The notes under the pieces were generated by a model, which was not told where the DNA came from, ran no database searches, and worked only from the letters and a program-made list of their open reading frames with translations. Below are positions 9,996 to 18,535 of a stretch of 64,000 bases of DNA, piece after piece. The translations under genes and the position numbers were made by a program. This stretch comes from Conchocele bisecta (Eukaryota > Mollusca > Bivalvia > Lucinida > Thyasiridae). The stretch spans positions 930,001 through 994,000 of the forward strand of contig JAQRGA010000042.1 in the NCBI GenBank assembly GCA_029237695.1, written 5' to 3'. The first letter of the stretch is position 1. Each line of letters begins with the position of its first letter.

Positions 9996-11009
9996 ATGTC
10001 TGAATTAAGGCAAAGGCTTGATAGCGGGGAGTGGGTTATAATAGCTCCTGAACGACTGGAAGGAAAGAAACAGTTAAAATCTTCTAATTGTATGCAGGAT
10101 AGATACCCGTTATATGATGAAAAATGTCCTTTTTGTAAAGGAAATGAGAATCGTTTTTCTGTTATTGAAATAGATCGTATTAAAGGTGATTTAGATAATG
10201 ACTTGGCTGTAAGATGTATTGAAAATAAATTTCAAATATTTTCAAATCATGATTCTATTCCTAAAGAAAAAGGTTTTATTCCTGACGGGATTTATTATAA
10301 ATATATCCGTGTTGGAAATCATGAATTAATAATTGAGAGTTCAGAGCATAATAAGACTTTTGCTATCATGTCTGAAACGGAAGTACTTAATGTTGTAAAA
10401 ATGTATGTCAGAAGGTATAAAGAACTTAATGATGGAAAAAATTTAACGACCGTAATGTTTAAAAATCATGGTACAGGTTCAGGTGCATCCCAGAGACATC
10501 CACATTCTCAGGTTGTTTCAATGATGGTTGTTCCTAGTTATGTAAGACTGCTGCTCATGGATGCAATGAATTATTTTGATAGGCATGGTGAATGTGTGTA
10601 TTGTAAAATGCTTAAATATGAACTGGATTTTGGTAAACGCATTGTTTATAAAAATGATAATTTTGTTGCCTATACACCGTATGCTTCAGCAGTTCCTTTT
10701 GGAGTTGAGATATATCCTAAGAGACATCAGGGAGGACTCGATAGGATAAGTAATTTGGAAATGATTTCATTCAGTGATTGTTTAAGAAAAGTTTTAAAAA
10801 AACTTTACATTGCATTATCTAATGTTGATTATAATCTTGTATTTAGTAACCCTCCTTATAGTCTATCAAATACACTCCATTATCATTGGCATTTGAAAAT
10901 AATTCCACGACTTATGGTACCTGGAGGTTTTGAGCTGGGATCTAACATGAGAGTAAATGTAATAACTCCTGAAAAGGCGGCATCTATTTTAAATGAAGTT
11001 AAAGTTTAA
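9996..11009 (+). CDS. galT: Galactose-1-phosphate uridylyltransferase family (GalT)
   Basis: HIT-superfamily nucleotidyltransferase that moves a UMP (or other NMP) between hexose-1-phosphates. The 337 residues show the start RLDSGEWVIIAPER, a zinc-type CPFCKGNE near 46, the catalytic HPHSQ near 169 (nucleotidylated histidine is the second His), CVYCKM near 205, and the C-terminal metal/active motif HYHWHLKIIPR near 299. Length fits bacterial GalT (about 340). No galK or galE lies nearby, so the substrate may be a different sugar phosphate, as for ADP-glucose phosphorylase relatives. Confidence 0.85.
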   Translation: MSELRQRLDSGEWVIIAPERLEGKKQLKSSNCMQDRYPLYDEKCPFCKGNENRFSVIEIDRIKGDLDNDLAVRCIENKFQIFSNHDSIPKEKGFIPDGIYYKYIRVGNHELIIESSEHNKTFAIMSETEVLNVVKMYVRRYKELNDGKNLTTVMFKNHGTGSGASQRHPHSQVVSMMVVPSYVRLLLMDAMNYFDRHGECVYCKMLKYELDFGKRIVYKNDNFVAYTPYASAVPFGVEIYPKRHQGGLDRISNLEMISFSDCLRKVLKKLYIALSNVDYNLVFSNPPYSLSNTLHYHWHLKIIPRLMVPGGFELGSNMRVNVITPEKAASILNEVKV

Positions 11010-11096
11010 GCAGAAGCTGATTTAAATTGAAAAGATTATCAAAACATTATATATTAAAATAACAGTTTATTTTTATACTTCAAAAGGTTCTATTTT

Positions 11097-11774
11097 ATGG
11101 GTATGGTAAAAGAGTTAACTAAAGGAATTTGGAAAGAGAATCCTGTTTTAGTGCTTCTTCTGGGAATGTGTCCCGTCTTAGCATGTACATCTAATGCAGA
11201 AAATGGTTTAGGACTTGGTCTTGCCACCTCATTTGTATTAATAGGGAGTAATTTTGTTATATCCATTATCAAAAAATTAATCCCCAAAAAAGTTAGAATC
11301 CCATGCTATATCATTGTTATCGGTACTTTTGTAACAATAGTTGATTTGCTTATGCAGGCGTATGCACCACCTGAATTAAATAAAGCATTGGGAATATTTA
11401 TACCGTTAATTGTTGTTAACTGTATTGTTTTAGGACGTGCAGAGGCTTTTGCTTCAAAAAATACTGTTTTGAGATCAATAGTAGATGCTATAGGTATGGG
11501 AATCGGCTTTACTCTGGCATTAGTTGCTCTTGGATTGGCTCGGGAGTTCTTGATGGGCGGAACTCTTTTTACAATACAGTTCATACCTGGATGGACACAT
11601 GATTTTATGCTTACAAACTTTGCCCCGGGAGCTTTTATTATTTTAGGACTTTTCCTTGCTGGAATGAACTATTTTAATATGAAAAGAGCTGAAAAAAAAG
11701 GCAGAAAAAATATCACTCCGCTACAGCTAAACTGCCGAACCTGCAATATTTGCAAACTCTCCAAAGAAGATTAA
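11097..11774 (+). CDS. rnfE: RnfE-type electron transport complex subunit (orphan)
   Basis: Integral membrane subunit of the Rnf/RsxE and NqrD family, which helps couple ferredoxin/NAD electron transfer to ion transport. The 225 residues begin with KELTKGIWKENPVLVLLLGMCPVLACT, the family hallmark with the conserved membrane cysteine, and contain about six hydrophobic helices. LGRAEAFASKN near 117 is also typical. No other rnf gene is next to it in the window. The C-terminus carries an unusual extra cysteine cluster CRTCNIC near residue 214. Upstream AAAAGG can serve as ribosome binding site. Confidence 0.87.
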   Translation: MGMVKELTKGIWKENPVLVLLLGMCPVLACTSNAENGLGLGLATSFVLIGSNFVISIIKKLIPKKVRIPCYIIVIGTFVTIVDLLMQAYAPPELNKALGIFIPLIVVNCIVLGRAEAFASKNTVLRSIVDAIGMGIGFTLALVALGLAREFLMGGTLFTIQFIPGWTHDFMLTNFAPGAFIILGLFLAGMNYFNMKRAEKKGRKNITPLQLNCRTCNICKLSKED

Positions 11775-12190
11775 TTAATGATTGCTAAATAGAGCATAAT
11801 GATTTCGTCATATTTTTTTATATTTACATATTTTAATAAATTTACAAGATATATATCTCACAAAATTTTTAAAATGCAAAAAAGTTAGGCAAGGGGATAG
11901 TAATTTTTATATATTTTGCTACTCCATTACTTTCCGACACTACTCCAATTTTATTTAAGTTACATATCTGCAAAGCCTGAGTTTACTCTATAAAAAATAA
12001 AATTAAGCATATTATATTAGATATTTTATTTCAATAAGTTATACTCTTACATTATAAGAGATTTTTAAAATATAATAATATTATCTTGTATTAAAAAATA
12101 TTTAACTGATTTGAATTACAGGGCATTATATAAAATATCTAAGTTCTCTTTTGTAAGATAAATATGTTTTAAAGTATGATTTTTTAAAAA
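11775..12190. other. Gap without recognisable gene
   Basis: Very A+T-rich. Just after rnfE a short inverted repeat (ATGA, five-base loop, TCAT) followed by a run of seven T at about 11800-11820 could act as a weak terminator. I recognise nothing else on either strand. Confidence 0.4.
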
Positions 12191-12780
12191 TATCATACTT
12201 CTATTGAGCATGAAACATTATTGGATAAGATTATGAAAATTATATCGGAAAGCTAGATTATTGAATTAATATATCAGTTGTTAAAATATGTAAGATACTG
12301 AGAGGGTTATTATGTTGAAGTTAAAAAAGGAATTTCACGAGGAAGATGTTACTATTACCACTTCTTGGAACTCTTTATTTAACTGCTTTGGATAGTCCTA
12401 GGAAAAAGTAAATATAACTTATATGAGATCTTTTGATGACTGGGTTGTGTTATGAGTAATAATCGATAAACTTTCAGTAGAGTAGTTAAGAAATTGAACA
12501 GAATTTAAAACACTCTTAAACTTAAAAAAGCTGAAAATAAAATTTTTATTCGAAAAATTAATAGAGTTTTTGACTTTTTAGGTTTTCACTTCTGAAAAGA
12601 AGAAAGAACGACTCTAAAAAAACTGTTCTAAAATTCGCTGAACGCATTGCAGTGCGCCTCTATAAGGCGGGATATTATAGGAATAAACTTAAAGGAGGAA
12701 ACCCTATTCCTGATTGTGTCTCATTGTACTTAAAGCGATGGATAAAATGGGTTAAAATGAAGTATGGCAGAAAAAATTAA
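12191..12780 (+). pseudogene. Broken reverse transcriptase (group II-like/retron-type) C-terminal part
   Basis: Translation across frames gives reverse-transcriptase blocks in order. They are SIEHETLLDKIMKII near 12205, YYVEVKKGISRG near 12308 (the QGxPxSP-type block), YMRSFDDWVVL near 12420-12452 (catalytic YxDD-like box), RVVKKLNRI and TLKLKKAENK near 12480-12540, then INRVFDFLGFHF near 12560 and the C-terminal ERIAVRLYKAG...LYLKRWIKWVK ending at TAA 12778. Stops at several sites and frame changes break it, and the N-terminal part is missing. Its last 17 bases overlap the start of the cysteine-rich ORF at 12764. The exact class (group II intron-like, DGR or other) is not settled from sequence alone. 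Confidence 0.75.
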
Positions 12781-13135
12781 ATATGTAAAACCGGGGTTGT
12801 GTACAGTTGATTCAAAGCCGGACAGTACGTTATGTGTAAACGGTTCAGGAGCATCAGGCACTGATCAGACCGCAGTAAATGGGGAGACAGTAATATGCTC
12901 AGCCGGACTAGATGCCGAATTTAATGTACCTGACGCCTGCTACTCGGGTCTGGCAACATTTAACTGCAACCAAGGATCGGCAGTCACCGGCACTTTGACA
13001 TGTCATTCAGGGCAGGGAAATGCGAGCGAGTGGAGTATATTTTCTAATGGTGAATGTACGTCTGGCGCCCAACATACTGCATCAGACCCAAACATCCCGA
13101 CAGGAGCATGCTCGACAGGTTCTGGCCCATTATAA
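12764..13135 (+). CDS. Cysteine-rich CxxG-repeat protein, candidate modified-peptide precursor
   Basis: A 123-residue ORF unlike its surroundings: my hand count gives 178 G+C in 372 bases (about 48%), against about 30% around it. It has eight cysteines (13, 24, 45, 59, 68, 80, 98, 116), and seven of them are followed by x-x-G (CVNG, CSAG, CYSG, CNQG, CHSG, CTSG, CSTG), often with Ala three to four residues later. There is no signal peptide or membrane helix. The N-terminus MAEKIKYVKP resembles the KY-[KR]P start of the peptide at 63587-63796, which has the same CxxGxxA code. No clear ribosome binding site precedes the ATG, which overlaps the reverse transcriptase remnant. Possibly a RiPP-type precursor or a fragment of a larger repeat protein. 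Function unknown. Confidence 0.55.
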   Translation: MAEKIKYVKPGLCTVDSKPDSTLCVNGSGASGTDQTAVNGETVICSAGLDAEFNVPDACYSGLATFNCNQGSAVTGTLTCHSGQGNASEWSIFSNGECTSGAQHTASDPNIPTGACSTGSGPL

Positions 13136-13927
13136 CACCAACACCAGCTCTACAAAAATTTAGAATTTATAGATATATAAATTAAATCGGAGTAGTGCCG
13201 GAAGAACTATAGAGAAAAGAAACAGCTGTTTTATCAGATTAATAATCTACTGTTCAATCAGGAAATTATGACTAATATTATAGGTTGTACGGAGTAGTTT
13301 CAGGAGAGAAAAAATAAGAAATATGCGGTTGATACATATTTGTCTTTCACTATTCATCTGAATATTAATAGTGTCCATGAAATCACCGGCTTGGCAGCTA
13401 TAGGCAGGGCGTATATTGAAGAGAATATGAATACTGAAAAAATAGAGGTTACAACTATCAGCATGCTTCTGCAATGAATGGATTGCATAATTTAATGAAG
13501 CCGGTACATGCTATAAATAGTATATCTGAGTTTACCAAAAAATTAATGATATATATTTTCGGAAGGAAGAGGTAACAATATTTCCAAAATATATTTTTGA
13601 GATATTAGTTGGTAAATGGTTATACTATGATTGGTTTCAGGATAATATATCCATAAATTTTAAGTTGGATTGGCTATAGAACAGCACATATTTTTACTCT
13701 GCTTCAGTAAAGGAATGAAATATATTTTTTTCTATCGTGAGAATAAAATAGAGAATTTTAATACTGAACAATAAGCTTATTAATATGTTTTTAAATGTTA
13801 TATCCTTAAATCTTTAACAGAAAAACCAATATCATGCGTCAGAGCTGCCCTGACATTAACTACAGAATGATTAAACAGGCAGTAATCTTTGCCAACAGAG
13901 TAGGCAGAGCCATAAAACGGAGAAAAA
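13136..13927 (+). other. Decayed region with short ORF remnants
   Basis: No intact gene. One frame, 13268-13477, reads 69 codons with a single TAG after nine residues (MTNIIGCTE, stop, FQERKNKKYAVDTYLSFTIH and on to TTISMLLQ); I do not recognise it. Further on, KYIFEILVGKWLYYDWFQD (about 13590-13650) is another open piece before stops. Just before cas1 a 34-codon frame at 13834-13938 (MRQSCPDINYRMIKQAVIF and on to RRKNEQ) overlaps the cas1 start. These may be remains of genes that once accompanied the cysteine-rich ORF, but this is inference. Confidence 0.4.
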
Positions 13928-14896
13928 ATGAGCAGTAATAATAATATTTTCTATTCTGATTTGAAGGCTATTTTGCACTCAAAAAGGGCTAATATTTACT
14001 ATATTGAATATTGTAGAGTAATGCAGAAAGACGGTAGAATTTTATACCTTACCGAATCTAAAAAACAGAGTTCCTATTGGAATATTCCCATAGGAAATAC
14101 AACAGTTATACTTCTTGGAACAGGAACATCTATTACTCAGGCGGCAATAAGAATGCTTGCTTCAGCGGGTGTTTTGGTGGGGTTTTCAGGCAGTGGCGGA
14201 ACTCCGCTTCTTATGGGAACAGAAATTGAGTGGATGACTCCCCAGAGTGAATACAGACCAACTGAATACTTACAGGGTTGGCTCTCTTTTTGGTTCGATG
14301 AAAACAGACGTTTTCAGGCGGCTAAATATTTTCAGGCCAAACGTATCCAATTCCTTGAACAGGTATGGGGAAATGACAGGGATTTATCTTCAGAAGGTTT
14401 TAACCTTTCAGGATCTGATATTTTAAATGCCTTAAAAGAGTATGCCGTGAAATTTGAACAGGCATCTAATGTTGGCAACTTGTTACTTAATGAGGCACAA
14501 TTAACAAAACGGCTGTATAAAAGTGCAGCTAGGTTTACTAAAAATAGGAATTTTGTTCGAAAAAGAGAAGAGAGTGATCTTACAAACACTTTTCTTAATC
14601 ACGGAAATTATTTGGCCTATGGACTGGCGGCTACAGCTCTCTGGGTTTTGGGTATTCCCCATGGTTTTGCTGTTATGCATGGAAAAACAAGAAGAGGTGC
14701 TTTGGTTTTTGATGTTGCTGATTTAATAAAAGACGCATTAATTTTACCATGGGCTTTTATTTGTGCAGGAGAACAGGCTACTGAACAGGAGTTCAGGCAG
14801 CACTGCCTTTTGGCATTTACGAAACATAAAGCTCTGGATTTTATGTTTAATGAATTAAAAAAAGTTGCTTTAAAGAAAAACTGGGAGATCAGATAG
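13928..14896 (+). CDS. cas1: CRISPR-associated endonuclease Cas1, type I-F
   Basis: Integrase of CRISPR adaptation. The 322 residues fit the I-F family length. The metal-binding residues are visible: Glu189 in LLLNEAQLTKRLYK, His251 in VMHGKTRRG, and Asp262/Asp265 in FDVADLIKD. The N-terminal beta domain includes the LGTGTSITQAA segment near 64. A GGAGA lies five bases before the ATG. The gene is followed two bases later by cas2-3, the standard I-F order, and no lesion is seen. The start overlaps a short upstream frame of unknown status. Confidence 0.96.
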   Translation: MSSNNNIFYSDLKAILHSKRANIYYIEYCRVMQKDGRILYLTESKKQSSYWNIPIGNTTVILLGTGTSITQAAIRMLASAGVLVGFSGSGGTPLLMGTEIEWMTPQSEYRPTEYLQGWLSFWFDENRRFQAAKYFQAKRIQFLEQVWGNDRDLSSEGFNLSGSDILNALKEYAVKFEQASNVGNLLLNEAQLTKRLYKSAARFTKNRNFVRKREESDLTNTFLNHGNYLAYGLAATALWVLGIPHGFAVMHGKTRRGALVFDVADLIKDALILPWAFICAGEQATEQEFRQHCLLAFTKHKALDFMFNELKKVALKKNWEIR

Positions 14897-14898
14897 TT

Positions 14899-15426
14899 AT
14901 GCTTGTTACATTGATTTCTCAATGTGAAAAGAAGGCTTTAAAAAGGACTCGCCAAGTGTTGGATTCTTTCGCTAATCGTATTGGAGATAATACTTGGCAG
15001 ACAGTTATTACATTGGAAGGGCTTAATACAGTAAAAAAACTTTTGAAAAAAACAGCATCAAAAAGTACAGCTGTTTCCTGTCACTTGATGCGGAGTCGCT
15101 CGAGAAGTGAACTACTGTGGATAGTTGGACAGAGAGAGAAGTTTAATCAGGTTGGAATAGTTCCGGTTAACACTACAAAAAAAAATATTCTCCACCACGA
15201 GTGGGGAAATAACTGGAGTTATGCTTCAATTATTCAAATTGCTTCTGTTATTGCCGCTCTACTACACGACATAGGAAAAACCACAGTTGGATTTCAAAAC
15301 AAGCTAAAAAATGCTTCCATATCAGGAGATCCTTATCGTCATGAATGGATCTCTATATGCTTGTTTTTTGCAATGATTTCCGACTGTAAAACTGATGAAG
15401 AGTGGCTGGAACGTTTTAAGATTTAA
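14899..15426 (+). CDS. cas3: Cas2-3 N-terminal piece (Cas2 and start of HD nuclease), frameshifted
   Basis: Type I-F systems fuse Cas2 to the N-terminus of Cas3. This 175-codon piece holds the Cas2-like domain (about residues 1-95, MLVTLISQCEKKALKRTRQV start) and the beginning of the HD nuclease (HHEWGNNWSYA near 97 and LLHDIGKTTVGFQNK near 118). It ends at TAA 15424. The rest of the protein continues in another frame from base 15420, so a base is missing between 15417 and 15426. The Cas2 domain needed for spacer integration is intact here, so adaptation could survive even if interference is lost. Confidence 0.88.
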   Translation: MLVTLISQCEKKALKRTRQVLDSFANRIGDNTWQTVITLEGLNTVKKLLKKTASKSTAVSCHLMRSRSRSELLWIVGQREKFNQVGIVPVNTTKKNILHHEWGNNWSYASIIQIASVIAALLHDIGKTTVGFQNKLKNASISGDPYRHEWISICLFFAMISDCKTDEEWLERFKI

Positions 15427-18275
15427 ACAGATATATAAAGGATAATCCTGAATGGCTTGACAAAATATGCAAAAGCTTAAATGATTCAGTTGAACCTGAT
15501 TTTAAAAAAATTCTGATTCCGCCATTGGCACAACTGATAACATGGTTAATTGTAACTCATCATCGTATGCCGTTTTCTGATAAAAAATATTACTGTTCTG
15601 ACACTCGCAAAAAACTTCAAAAACACAAAGACGAGTACTCAGGAACTATTGAAGAGTTTTTTGAATCTATTAAGCCTGTAAAATATTGGGTGAAAAATGA
15701 TAAAAATAGTAAAAATGATGAAAATATTAAAAATTTCCTAAAAATCAAAGATATTGTAATTAGAAGTAGCACTTGGCAGAAAACTATTTCACGCTGGACA
15801 TCTAAAGCTTTAAATTATCCGGATATTCTATCACTGGATTCAAACAAAATTGCCAATCCGATTATTCTCTATTTATCACGAATCTCTCTAATATTTGGAG
15901 ATCATAATTACTCAGCTTTAAAAATTAATTCTGATAAATCTGTCAGCGGTGATTCTAATCTTAAAGATATATTAATTGCCAATACAGATAGAAAAACAAA
16001 AAAACCTCGGCAGAGTCTGGATGAGCATTTGTTGGGAGTTGCAAAGTTTACAGCTAGGTTTGCACACACACTTCCACAGTTTTCCGGGAAACTTCCTGTA
16101 TTATCAGACTGCAGAACTTTCAGCCGTAATACTTCTATCGATCGTTTCCAATGGCAGAACAAATCCTATGCTTTGGCTAAAAAAATTAGTGCGTCAACAG
16201 TAGAGAAAGGATTTTTTGGGGTTAATATGGCATCGACAGGCTGTGGAAAGACTCTTGCAAATGCTAGGATAATGTATGCACTTTCAGGTGGGGAAAATGT
16301 TCGCTTTACTATAGCACTTGGACTTCGCATTTTAACTTTACAGACAGGGACTGCGTTAAGAGATAAACTTAAGCTGGATGATACTGAACTTGCCATACTC
16401 ATTGGTGGAACAGCAGACAGGACTCTATTCGAATTGAACAATAAAGAAAAAAATAAAAATAAAAATGATGAATCATCAGGCTGTGAATCATCGGCTGAAT
16501 TTATTGATGAAGAAGTTGATTTTGAAGAAGATTTTGAGGGTGAACTTGGAACAATAATATCAGATAAAAAAACACGTAAACTCCTTTATGCACCAATTGT
16601 CAGCTGTACTATTGACCATATTATATCCGCAAGTGAAAATACACGGGGCGGTAGGCATATTGTTCCAATATTACGTCTTTTAAGCGGTGATTTGATTTTG
16701 GATGAACCTGACGATTTTAGTCCGTCTGATCTGCCTGCATTGACACGTCTTGTACATCTTGCAGGTTTGTTTGGCTGTAGATTAATTCTTTCATCCGCAA
16801 CTCTCACGCCTGATTTTACCGCAGGTCTATTCACTGCCTACAAAAAAGGTAGAGAGTTATGGAATGAACATTTGGATTTGCAGAAGAAGAAGAGTGATGT
16901 TGTTTCTGCATGGTTTGATGAAAATAAACAGACAGACTCATTATGCAGTGATAAGAATTTTATTGAGTCTCATAACAATTTTTGTTTAAAAAGAGCTGAT
17001 TATCTCAATAAATTACACCCAAAACGTATTGCGGAAGTTTTAGACGTTAATCTGATTGATTCAAATAAAACAGACCTATTTCCAAATTTGGCAAATCTAA
17101 TTATTCAAGGAGCTGGAAATCTCCATAATAATCATCATGATACCTGCCCGGAAACTAAAAAGCATATAAGTATAGGTTTAGTTAGAATTGCACATATTAA
17201 ATCTCTTATTAAACTGGCAAAGTCAATATATGAATCTGGTAATATCCCCGCAGATACAAAAATTCATTTGTGCTGTTACCATTCAAGGCAGCTGCTTTTA
17301 CTGCGAAATAATATTGAGGTAAAACTTGATAGAATTTTAAATAGAAAAGAAGGCACTTCCATCTTTGATCATTCTGAGATTTATAATGCAGTAAATATGG
17401 ATGATAAACTAAAAAACCATATTTTCATTGTACTTGCTTCACCTGTTGCGGAAATTGGGCGTGATCATGATTATGACTGGGCGATAATTGAACCTTCATC
17501 AATGCGTTCAATTATACAGCTTGCCGGCAGGATATGCCGGCATAGATATTTGAAAAAAACGAAAACATCAAATATAAAAATATTGGAATACAATATAAAA
17601 GCTCTTGAAAGCGGAAATAATCATGGTGTTGGAAATGCGGTATTTGCTTTCCCGGGTTTTGAAGATAAAGAAGATAAAGAAGAGAAGAACTTTTTACTTA
17701 AAACTCATAATATCAATGAATTAATAACTAAAAAACAGTTGGAAAAAATTGATTCAATACCCCGTATTATTAAATCAAAAGAACTTCAGCCAAAGAAAAG
17801 CCTTGCTGATCTCGAACATGCAGTTATGGAAAAGCTTCTTAATAATCCTGAACTTAACTTTGTAAACGCTTTCTGGTTTAAGAAAAATAATGAAAATAGG
17901 GCAACTGTTCATCTTCAAAAATTAAGTCCGTTTAGAGTTAATCCTGAATATCTGAAGGAAGAAGAGTTTGTCTGTATTCCTGATGAGGATTCAGAATATA
18001 AATTCTGCTATAGGGAATCAGCATGGGAGAATATAGATTGTGAATCTCAAAACTGGAAAATTAGTTATAATAAAGCTCAGATTTCTGAAACAGAGAACAT
18101 CTCCGTATGGCTTAATCCCAGTATTGAAGAAGCGTTGGATAATAATATGGAGCAGACAGGGGAAACAGATTCAAGATATGCCGCACGCCGTTATTGCTGT
18201 GTATTTTTGCGTGATATAGATGATGATGGTAGAAAATGGCATTTTAATCCATATTTAGGTTTTTGGCGTGATTGA
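15420..18275 (+). CDS. cas3: Cas2-3 C-terminal piece (HD remainder, helicase), frameshifted
   Basis: Continuation of the I-F Cas3 nuclease-helicase. Read from 15420 it begins DLNRYIKDNPEWLDKICKSL and joins PPLAQLITWLIVTHHRMPF, homologous sequence that must once have followed the upstream piece. Visible further on: Walker A ASTGCGKTLANAR, DEAD-like LILDEPDDFSP, motif III SSATL, motif VI QLAGRICRHR, and a C-terminal domain. An acidic/asparagine-rich linker lies near 16440-16550. The first in-frame alternative start is TTG at 15525, with no ribosome binding site. Either a real inactivating indel or a sequence error. Confidence 0.88.
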   Translation, partial: DLNRYIKDNPEWLDKICKSLNDSVEPDFKKILIPPLAQLITWLIVTHHRMPFSDKKYYCSDTRKKLQKHKDEYSGTIEEFFESIKPVKYWVKNDKNSKNDENIKNFLKIKDIVIRSSTWQKTISRWTSKALNYPDILSLDSNKIANPIILYLSRISLIFGDHNYSALKINSDKSVSGDSNLKDILIANTDRKTKKPRQSLDEHLLGVAKFTARFAHTLPQFSGKLPVLSDCRTFSRNTSIDRFQWQNKSYALAKKISASTVEKGFFGVNMASTGCGKTLANARIMYALSGGENVRFTIALGLRILTLQTGTALRDKLKLDDTELAILIGGTADRTLFELNNKEKNKNKNDESSGCESSAEFIDEEVDFEEDFEGELGTIISDKKTRKLLYAPIVSCTIDHIISASENTRGGRHIVPILRLLSGDLILDEPDDFSPSDLPALTRLVHLAGLFGCRLILSSATLTPDFTAGLFTAYKKGRELWNEHLDLQKKKSDVVSAWFDENKQTDSLCSDKNFIESHNNFCLKRADYLNKLHPKRIAEVLDVNLIDSNKTDLFPNLANLIIQGAGNLHNNHHDTCPETKKHISIGLVRIAHIKSLIKLAKSIYESGNIPADTKIHLCCYHSRQLLLLRNNIEVKLDRILNRKEGTSIFDHSEIYNAVNMDDKLKNHIFIVLASPVAEIGRDHDYDWAIIEPSSMRSIIQLAGRICRHRYLKKTKTSNIKILEYNIKALESGNNHGVGNAVFAFPGFEDKEDKEEKNFLLKTHNINELITKKQLEKIDSIPRIIKSKELQPKKSLADLEHAVMEKLLNNPELNFVNAFWFKKNNENRATVHLQKLSPFRVNPEYLKEEEFVCIPDEDSEYKFCYRESAWENIDCESQNWKISYNKAQISETENISVWLNPSIEEALDNNMEQTGETDSRYAARRYCCVFLRDIDDDGRKWHFNPYLGFWRD

Positions 18276-18535
18276 TTATCTCAATTTTAATATATAATGA
18301 TTACAACTAATTTTAATTATAAGATTGTAAAAATGCAGGTTGGCTGGAGAAGAGTTAAATTATCAAATACTATATATAACCATAATCTTAAACAACTGTC
18401 CAAAAATGAACCAAATCCCTAAATAAGAATGCGGTTGATTGCTATGTCAAATTTATAAAATGGGCTTATATATAAAAATGAATATTACTAATAATTTAAA
18501 TATCTTTAACAACTAAAACCAAGGAAAATAGGCCT
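18276..18535. other. Spacer between cas2-3 and csy1
   Basis: 260 bases with no ORF. It separates the adaptation/Cas3 genes from the csy operon and so may hold the csy promoter. TATAAA near 18458 is a possible -10, but no good -35 is seen. Confidence 0.35.

Noticed and set aside
15411..15430. Programmed ribosomal frameshift in cas2-3
   Set aside because: The shift window between the two stop codons contains no X-XXY-YYZ heptamer, and re-pairing of AAG or ATT one base back would fail. A missing base is simpler.
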